NCBI GenBank assembly: GCA_023374025.1
Contig: SIJG01000090.1
Location: 340,770-404,769 of the forward strand
Length of the DNA stretch: 64,000 nt
From: Heterodera schachtii
Taxonomy: Eukaryota > Nematoda > Chromadorea > Rhabditida > Heteroderidae
Direction of reading: 5' to 3'
Within the stretch, counting starts at the first letter, position 1. The number at the start of each line of letters is the position of its first letter. A program made the position numbers and the translations under genes. A model generated the notes under the pieces. That model was not told where the DNA came from. It saw only the letters and a list, made by a program, of their open reading frames with translations, and searched no databases. This document shows positions 58,446-64,000 of the stretch, piece after piece.

Positions 58446-59197
58446 TTTTGGGCTCCCAGACAATCCGACAGTAAATTTAAATTTTTTAGGTTCTAAAAAA
58501 CTACAAAATACTTGTTAATAACTCGAAAACTAGCTTAACAGACCCTAAAAAACACATGTTTTTCATGCACATTGGACGCCAAAATGCTCTATTGGTGCGT
58601 AAAATCATTTCCTTTTAATAAGCTTTTGAAATTTAATCGATTTATTTTTTAATTGAAAATTCTCCACTTTTATCTTTTTTGCGAGACATTTCGGTAAGTT
58701 GGCGAACATTTGCAATTCCAATTTTCGTCTATAAATAAATTAAATGTTGTTGTTAAGTATAAAAATATGACAAAATGCCAAAAATAAAGTTAAAAATTTG
58801 AAAATGCTGTAAGAAATGGCAAGAAAGTGGATTTTAGGGGTGTATCCGATGGTGCCGATAGGCGCCGCCTGAAAAGTTTTTCGGAATTTTTAATTAATTT
58901 TATTAAGAAAATTGTTCAAAATTTCAAAAGTTTTCAACCTCTCCCCCTTCGTTTTTTGAATTAACTTTTTAATTTTTCAACTCGCGGGGTCCCTAATTCC
59001 TCGAATTAGTGTCGGGGGGTCGCGGGACGACATGCCGGGGGTCGGGATCAGGGCTTAATTTTCATTTCAACACTTTTTCAGCAACTTGATATTTCTGTGT
59101 AGGATTGAATTTTAAATTTTTCATTTCAAAATGTTTTTTCTTTGATCACATTGGCCGTTTGAGTGCGGTGGCATTCATTCATTTTCTCTCATTTCAT
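58446..59197. other. Flank of copy D with hairpin repeat, no gene
   Basis: About 58620-58760 duplicates 31600-31830 next to copy C. A GC hairpin copy lies at 58848-58871 (GATGGTGCCGATAGGCGCCG followed by CC). TCAGGGCTTAATTTTC at about 59049 looks like a word-element end. Confidence 0.5.
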
Positions 59198-59398
59198 TCA
59201 TTTGCTCCATCGTTTCGCATTTGTCCGCTTCAACTTCGGCTTTTCGTCCTCCACAAATCCAACCTTTTTCCATCGCTTCCCATTGCTTCGCTCCAATTTT
59301 GGATCAGCGCCCTCGGCACTTTGAATTTGAATTGACGCCACGAGGAGAAGCAAAACGCCAATGAAGAATGAAAATGAGAGTAGAGAAAAGGGCCGCAT
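59198..59398 (-). CDS. Small secreted peptide precursor with a 13-residue repeat
   Basis: This single open frame of 66 codons from an ATG is less AT-rich than its flanks. Residues 1-27 form a strong signal peptide (MRPFSLLSFSFF, GVLLLLVASIQIQS), with likely cleavage near AEG/ADP. The remaining 38 residues contain two copies of a repeat, PKLERSNGKRWKK and PKLKRTNAKRWSK, identical at 9 of 13 positions and separated by VGFVEDEK. The C-terminus ends right after the second repeat. Dibasic KR sites would allow processing, and GKR in the first copy could give an amidated end. It could be a neuropeptide-like precursor or a small secreted effector. I do not recognise the family. No cysteines or membrane segment are present. 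Confidence 0.6.
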   Translation of the reverse strand: MRPFSLLSFSFFIGVLLLLVASIQIQSAEGADPKLERSNGKRWKKVGFVEDEKPKLKRTNAKRWSK

Positions 59399-60407
59399 TT
59401 TGTCTTAATTAATTTTTAAATTCGAAATTGACTTTTTAATTAGTTCTTAATTATTATTAATTAGTGAGTGACGAACAGAATAAAAAGAAATATTTATTGT
59501 ATTTGAAATGATGAAAAGCTGAAAGTGACGCCCTTAAATGGGCTCGAAGTCCGTTGGATTTGGCAATGAGTGAATTTCGCAACGGCACTAAAAACAAACA
59601 TTCTGAATAATCAAACAGCATCACCATTCATTCAATTAAAAAGTAACTTTTAATTTTAATCAATGGAAAATACTCAAACTAATAGTTAATTATCAATTAA
59701 CATTTTCCTACAATTTTCCTTTCCCAAATTGAGGGGGAACGGCAGTATCCAAAGATACGGTTTTTTGACTATCGGCTCATCATTCTGCTGTCTTTGTGTA
59801 ATGTTTTGATCACTTTTTTCACAATTTTGCCACTTTTGAACAGTGTTAACATTAGCAACCATTAGCAACAAAAAATGTTGCTTTATCAGCACGAGTTGAG
59901 AAATTGTACAATTTTTGAGTTTTAAAGCGCAAATTGACTGTACAGTACGGCACGGTCACTAAAATTTCGGCATCGAATCTTTTGGAATTTTAAAATAATA
60001 GACAGTTTTAACGAAAATTGTTAAATTTATTAAACAAAATTCCAGAAATTTTGGAACTCAGAAAATTCCAAATTTTTAACGGTTATGAATTTCGTTTAAA
60101 ATTTTGGAATTTTTCAAAATTTTTTCAATTTTCTCTTGGAAAATTCCCGGTTATATAAGCAAATTTTTTTTTGGAAAATAGTTATTTTCGCAAATTTCAG
60201 TCATAAAATTTTTCACAATTTATTTTCCAAAAATTTCCATCTATAGTAGGCTTGGTGACGAACCGATTATTAACCGTTATTCTTTTCACCAAAAATCTGG
60301 AAAATTTGTGACATGAAACAAAAATATCATTTTAATACATTTTCTTTGGGTCAAAAAATATTTGTTTACAATTTATTCATTTAAAAAATTGATCAACTTA
60401 TATTTTC
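59399..60407. other. Upstream region of the secreted peptide and AT-rich spacer
   Basis: No further gene is seen. The sequence before the ATG at 59398 is AT-rich without a clear TATA motif. TAGGCTTGGTGACGAACCG at about 60248 resembles word-element ends. 60000-60240 is rich in AATTTTGGAATTTT-type words. Confidence 0.4.
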
Positions 60408-60802
60408 GTGCTGGGACGTTTCGTAAAATCCGCCACGTTGGGCGTTTCGTAAAATCCGCCATTTTTGCAATTTTTTCGACAAAAGATGGCATAACTTTTC
60501 TTAATTGCAACCAAATTTTATATTCTTGGTACCATTCGATAGCCAAGCTTTTCCTCTATTAGCTGCCAAATTAAAAAAATTTGGTCAACTTTAGAAAAAG
60601 TTGTGTGAAAATAAGTAATATTTCTGCCATAACTTAGTTTAAATTTGAAAATTTTGTTTGAAATTTTGCAGGCTAATAGAGAAAAAGCTTGGGCTATCGA
60701 ATGATACCAAGAATGTAAAACTTGGTTGAGTTTAAGCAAAGTTATAGCATGTTTTGTCGAAAAAATTGCAAAAATGGCGGATTTTACGAAACGACCTAGC
60801 AC
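60408..60802. mobile_element. Foldback element with 11-bp target duplication (MULE-like)
   Basis: The ends GTGCTGGGACGTTTCGTAAA and, complemented, GTGCTAGGTCGTTTCGTAAA continue as inverted arms of about 150 bp each. The left end has a second copy of CGTTTCGTAAAATCCGCCA. The flanks CTTATATTTTC (60397-60407 and 60803-60813) are an exact 11-bp duplication, as expected for Mutator-like elements (9-11 bp). The element encodes nothing. Confidence 0.85.
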
Positions 60803-61452
60803 CTTATATTTTCAGGCCTCCCTACATCAATTAACATTCTTTGATAAAAAATAATGCACATATCGATCGATCACGATGAAATTTTCTTTTTTAAATTTGC
60901 TTTTCACATCACTTTTTTGTGGCGTTATTTTTTCAAAGAACTTCCAAAGAATGGGTCAAGCAGCGCCGAAAGGTGCCTTCGAAAAATTTTGAAAATTTAG
61001 TTATGTTTTGCTAACCCGGTTTTCTTTTTGTTCGGTTAAACGCCGTGTAAAAGCTAATCTTTAGGTATGGCTTCACTCAAGTTCGCGAATTATTCGACCA
61101 AGCAAATATTTTTTTTAAATACTTAAAAAAAAATTTTGCTTTATTATTAAATCGAACATTATAATTCTATAGGAAGCAAGCAATCTACGTATTCTTTCTT
61201 ATAATTCAATTGATTTTATTGATATCTTTTATATAGAAAATATGCCTAAGTCAATTATAATAAAAAAAAATTATTAGCAGAATATTTCTATTAATGTACA
61301 TTTTTAAATTCTACATCAATATTATTAATTTCAACTACAATGGGCATTTTTAATAAAAAATATATGCTCAGTAACAAACTTTTTAATAAATTGAAGTCCA
61401 TTGAAATCATAAAGTTGTTCTTTTTAAAATTAATTAGAAAATTTAAAACACT
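60803..61452. other. AT-rich spacer with one hairpin repeat
   Basis: A diverged GC hairpin copy lies at about 60960-60981 (GCAGCGCCGAAAGGTGCC). Otherwise no feature is supported. Confidence 0.45.
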
Positions 61453-61545
61453 TGTCGCCAAAAGCGACACAAATTTCTTGGAAATTTTCATTTATTTTGA
61501 TCCTTTTTTCGTCGATCAATTTCTCCGTTCGCTCGCTCGTTAATT

Positions 61546-61590
61546 ATGACTCATCTCTTTTTTCTCTCTCCATTTTTTGTTATGAGTCAT
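61546..61590 (+). promoter_or_regulatory. Inverted pair of AP-1-like sites in the LTR
   Basis: ATGACTCAT (61546-61554) and ATGAGTCAT (61582-61590) are perfect inverted copies, each containing the canonical AP-1 core TGA(C/G)TCA. They lie about 75-120 bp upstream of the TATA box. Use as enhancer sites is inference. Confidence 0.4.
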
Positions 61591-61663
61591 CATTTTTAAT
61601 GGATTTTTGTCCATCTGCTTGTGCACATTTTTCACGTGCCTGGCCCCGCCCCCATTGATTTGT

Positions 61664-61677
61664 GAGGGTATAAAAGC
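61664..61677 (+). promoter_or_regulatory. LTR TATA box
   Basis: GGGTATAAAAGCCC is a consensus TATA box in GC-rich context. Transcription would start about 25-30 bases downstream. Confidence 0.6.
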
Positions 61678-61844
61678 CCGGCCCATTCTCCATTTTCCTC
61701 ACTTCTTGCTTCTCACTTCTTGCTTCTTGCTTCACTTCATCTTGTGAGATTTCTACAAGCACTTCTGCTTGATCAGCATTAAGTCAGCCGGACAGTTTTC
61801 TGTCCGAGCATTTGCATTAAATTGTAAATTGTGCAATTGAATTG

Positions 61845-61850
61845 AATAAA
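61845..61850 (+). terminator. LTR polyadenylation signal
   Basis: A canonical AATAAA lies about 180 bp after the TATA box, as expected at the R/U5 side of an LTR. Confidence 0.5.
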
Positions 61851-61917
61851 GATTAAGAAAGAGTCTTAGTCTTATCATTGTCTGTAAAAGGGACACCAGG
61901 AGCCCTTTAATACAGAC

Positions 61918-62305
61918 GATTAAGCCGTTGACCCCCGTTGGGTCAAAGCAAGGCTTACAAAAGGAAAGGAGAAGCATTTTCCTCCTTTCAATTGTCCCTT
62001 CGGTAAAGGAGAGGAATTTCCTCCTTTAATTTGTCCCTTTGGACACTCAGTGAATTTCTGTCTTTTGGACAGAAGTTCGCTCTGCTTAAAAGACTCCCCC
62101 CTTCTGCCGGGAGAGTCTGCTTCCCCTTCTGCCGGGAAGTGCAAATTTTTGTGGCTTTTTGCCCACAAAATTGGAGCCCCGTAGGGGTCCGCTTCCAGTC
62201 GTAAGCCTACCCTCCAACAAACGCCAATCCAAAGCGCAACCGTAGCGCTTGGATCAAACGCACAACCCAAAAGGGTTTATTGCGTTTTCATCAAGCGTAA
62301 GAGCA
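61918..62305 (+). other. BEL/Pao leader (primer-binding and packaging region)
   Basis: No gene is encoded. The stretch is filled with perfect hairpins, for example GAAAGGAG/CTCCTTTC, TTCTGTC/GACAGAA and TTTTGTGG/CCACAAAA. I cannot assign a primer-binding site confidently; TTGACCCCCGTTGGGTCAA at about 61928 is a hairpin in the expected place. Confidence 0.5.
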
Positions 62306-63235
62306 ATGAGTGAGCTCTTGCGCATCTCGATTGCACCAATGGTGGTGCGTCTCAAGATGTACATTGAGACAGCCCAAGAAAACTTGGGCAAAGAGCTGAC
62401 GGACCAAAGTGTCCGTGCAGATCTTCTTGCAGAGAGACAAAATCTCTGCAAAACGATTTCTCTTTTGGAGAAATACAATGGAAAATGGGAAGCCATTTTC
62501 CTGAGAGTGAAGGGACAAGCTCTTCAAGATGAAGAGCAAAACTACAGAGACTTCAAGCCTGAAGGAAAGGCTTTCATGCATTGGGTCGACCAAGCCCGAG
62601 GGCTTGTCGACACCATTGAAGGGGCCTTAGGTCTCTCAGAGCTGGGGGATGCAATTCCCCAGCCAAATCAGCCAGCACAAGTTGTGCAACAGGCACCAGT
62701 GGTCCATCAGCATCATGATGTGACGCTTCCGCCGATAACATTGCCCAAATTCTCGGGGGAACCCCGAGAATGGCCTTTGTTTTGGAAGCTCTTCGAGACT
62801 TCCGTTGAAAGTCTTCAAATTGAAGACTTCAAAAAGCACATTTATTTGCTGGGATGTCTCCCAGAGAAGTCAGTTGCTAGGAGAGCAATTGACTTATACC
62901 CACCGTCGGATGAAAACTACCCAAGGGTGGTTGAGATTCTGAAAAAGCGGTTTGGGGATGAAAAGACAATGGTGGAGTCCCTCCAAGCGGAGTTGCTCCA
63001 TCTTGCCAAACCAGCGGAATCCGTTCAGTCTCTGAGACAATTCTCAGAGTCCATTGAACGGATTTGCCATCAGTTATTGGACTATGGAGAAAATGAACAA
63101 AACAAGTTCATGGCCTCCACAATTAAGTCCAAACTGCCCTACCACCTTCTCACTCAAGTGGTGGAGAAGGAAATGAGGGCAGGAGGAGCCTTCAACTGCA
63201 CAGAGCTCCGAAGAGCTATCACCTTCAATAGTTGA
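62306..63235 (+). CDS. BEL/Pao gag: capsid region (DUF1759-like)
   Basis: The 309-codon frame from the ATG at 62306 encodes a helical N-terminus (MSELLRISIAPMVVRLKMYI). It is followed by a glutamine/proline linker (PQPNQPAQVVQQAPVV) and the capsid signature LPPITLPKFSGEPREWPLFW, then KKHIYLLGCLPEKSVARR, ENYPRVVEILKKRFGDE and LHLAKPAESVQSLRQFSES. This is the DUF1759-type gag region of BEL/Pao elements, which assembles the virus-like particle. The frame could extend upstream to 62249 without an ATG. It stops at 63235 after ELRRAITFNS, while an overlapping +1 frame continues into zinc knuckles. The sequence is not AT-rich, unlike the host DNA, and is full of perfect hairpins. Confidence 0.88.
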   Translation: MSELLRISIAPMVVRLKMYIETAQENLGKELTDQSVRADLLAERQNLCKTISLLEKYNGKWEAIFLRVKGQALQDEEQNYRDFKPEGKAFMHWVDQARGLVDTIEGALGLSELGDAIPQPNQPAQVVQQAPVVHQHHDVTLPPITLPKFSGEPREWPLFWKLFETSVESLQIEDFKKHIYLLGCLPEKSVARRAIDLYPPSDENYPRVVEILKKRFGDEKTMVESLQAELLHLAKPAESVQSLRQFSESIERICHQLLDYGENEQNKFMASTIKSKLPYHLLTQVVEKEMRAGGAFNCTELRRAITFNS

Positions 63236-64000
63236 AGTGAAAGAAGAAGTACAGAGATGTACTCAAATTTTCCGGGGAGAGGAAAAACCCCGGAATTTTC
63301 CCCCTCATTCAAATGAGGGGAGAGCCAACCAAGGGAGAGGAACACCGTTCCGCTTCTCCCGGCCGTTCAGAGAGGAACGGTGGAGGCCAGTGGAAGGAAA
63401 TGAAACGGTGAGGAGGATGTCTCCTCAGCCGAATCTTTCCTTCTCGGCAATCAACAATCAACAAACCCCTATTCTAAATAGGGTCTCAAATCGCATATGC
63501 TCCCTTTGTGAAGCAAAGGGGCATGCACCGAGTAGGTGCACAAAATACACCACTCCGGGGGCGCGAAGAAAGCGCCTCGCGGACCAAGAAAGGTGTATTA
63601 ATTGCTTAATCTCGGGACATAATTCCCAGAACTGCACCTCACCCCGCAGGTGCATTCAATGTGGTGAGAAACACCACTTCATATTGTGTTATGGGAGAGG
63701 GACGAACCTCCCTCCCAATCAGTTTAACCAGGGTCACGAGCGATCCTACAACGGAAATGATTCTGTGGGGATGATGTCTCCCCAAGTTGACAGATCATTT
63801 TTAACACTGTCAAGTCCGCAATTTTCTCAAAGAGAAATAGGGACAGGGACAAGACAAACTTGTTCCCTTTGTTGTGCAGTGGGACATCCCCCAAGTCGAT
63901 GTCCCCAATATTGCACACCAGGAGCACGCAGAAGGTTCCTCGCAAAACAACAAAAATGTTTTAATTGCCTTATGAAGGGTCATAAGGCACAACAATGCCA
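63175..64000 (+). CDS. BEL/Pao gag 3' part: zinc knuckles (+1 frame, continues past window)
   Basis: This frame is open from about 63175 to the window end without a stop. It overlaps gag by about 60 bases in the +1 frame. It starts through VEVKEEVQRC and a basic/proline-rich stretch. Then come CCHC-type knuckles: CSLCEAKGHAPSRC (63498), CINCLISGHNSQNC (63594), CIQCGEKHHFILC (63651), CSLCCAVGHPPSRC (63861) and CFNCLMKGHKAQQC (63957). The first two and last two are a duplicated module, each with PGARR between its knuckles. Knuckles bind the element RNA. No independent ATG is obvious. Expression must use frameshifting or an internal start, or the frame change is a mutation. Protease and RT would lie downstream, outside the window. 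Confidence 0.82.

Larger units (their letters stand above)
61453..61917 (+). mobile_element. 5' LTR of a BEL/Pao retrotransposon
   Basis: The proposed start is TGTCGCCAAAAGCGACA at 61453, based on the TG start and the onset of the hairpin-rich character. The end is near TACAGAC (61911-61917). Promoter (GGGTATAAAAGCCC at about 61664) and polyadenylation signal (AATAAA, 61845-61850) are in the right order. A pyrimidine-rich CACTTCTTGCTTC repeat lies between. The second LTR lies beyond the window, so both borders are estimates. BEL/Pao type is inferred from the gag that follows. Confidence 0.65.

Noticed and set aside
62254..62593. Minus-strand frames opposite the BEL gag
   Set aside because: They are shadows of the gag reading frame.

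Overview
The window looks like nuclear DNA of a plant-parasitic tylenchid nematode, most likely a cyst nematode (Heteroderidae). The reasons are strong AT-richness, short introns with GT/AG borders, four members of an F-box-like paralogous family that I recall as expanded in cyst nematodes, a RanBPM/SPRYSEC-like SPRY exon, a Kunitz-lustrin fragment and BEL/Pao and Gypsy retrotransposons. The genus assignment rests on recollection of these families, not on a search. There is no bacterial, plasmid or organelle signature.

Layout. 0.4-6.2 kb: a broken F-box-like gene (copy A, +) with a 182-bp MITE in an intron, then a second copy (B, -) whose 5' half is replaced by a truncated Gypsy pol on the same strand. 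6.2-13.6 kb: a GC-rich tandem repeat carrying tRNA-like units opens a very large, almost identical inverted repeat (arms 6452-9037 and 11001-13613). Each arm carries the same SPRY exon, and the 1.96-kb spacer carries Kunitz and lustrin-type exons. 13.6-20.5 kb: arm debris, a small two-exon membrane-protein gene (15.3-15.9 kb), a decaying SLC27/FATP-type acyl-CoA synthetase (16.6-18.3 kb, -), a 15-bp minisatellite and a small inverted-repeat element. 20.5-28 kb: AT desert.

28-35.3 kb: a cluster of non-autonomous DNA transposons. It includes two hAT-like elements with exact 8-bp target duplications and one TTAA-flanked element. Among them lie F-box-like pseudogene C, a foldback element and a BED zinc-finger exon of hAT-transposase type. 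35.3-54.5 kb: a second AT desert, interrupted by a 1-kb inverted-repeat element, short-word repeat arrays, a 37-bp minisatellite with a 110-bp higher-order period and an exact 70-bp tandem repeat. 54.5-61 kb: a secreted lysine-rich helix-turn-helix reading frame with a frameshift, more inverted-repeat elements, G/C homopolymer tracts, F-box-like fragment D (a partial duplicate of the C locus), a small secreted-peptide gene (59.2-59.4 kb, -) and a foldback element with an 11-bp target duplication.

61.45-64 kb: the 5' part of a BEL/Pao retrotransposon (LTR, leader, capsid, zinc knuckles), cut off by the window end. Its most striking property is that LTR, leader and coding region alike are a near-continuous chain of perfect short hairpins: more than 40 stems of 6-10 bp in 2.55 kb by eye. 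I regard this as the most novel signal in the window. Few host genes look intact. The best candidates are the small membrane protein, the secreted peptide and possibly the Kunitz-lustrin exons. Most other coding traces are broken or belong to mobile DNA.
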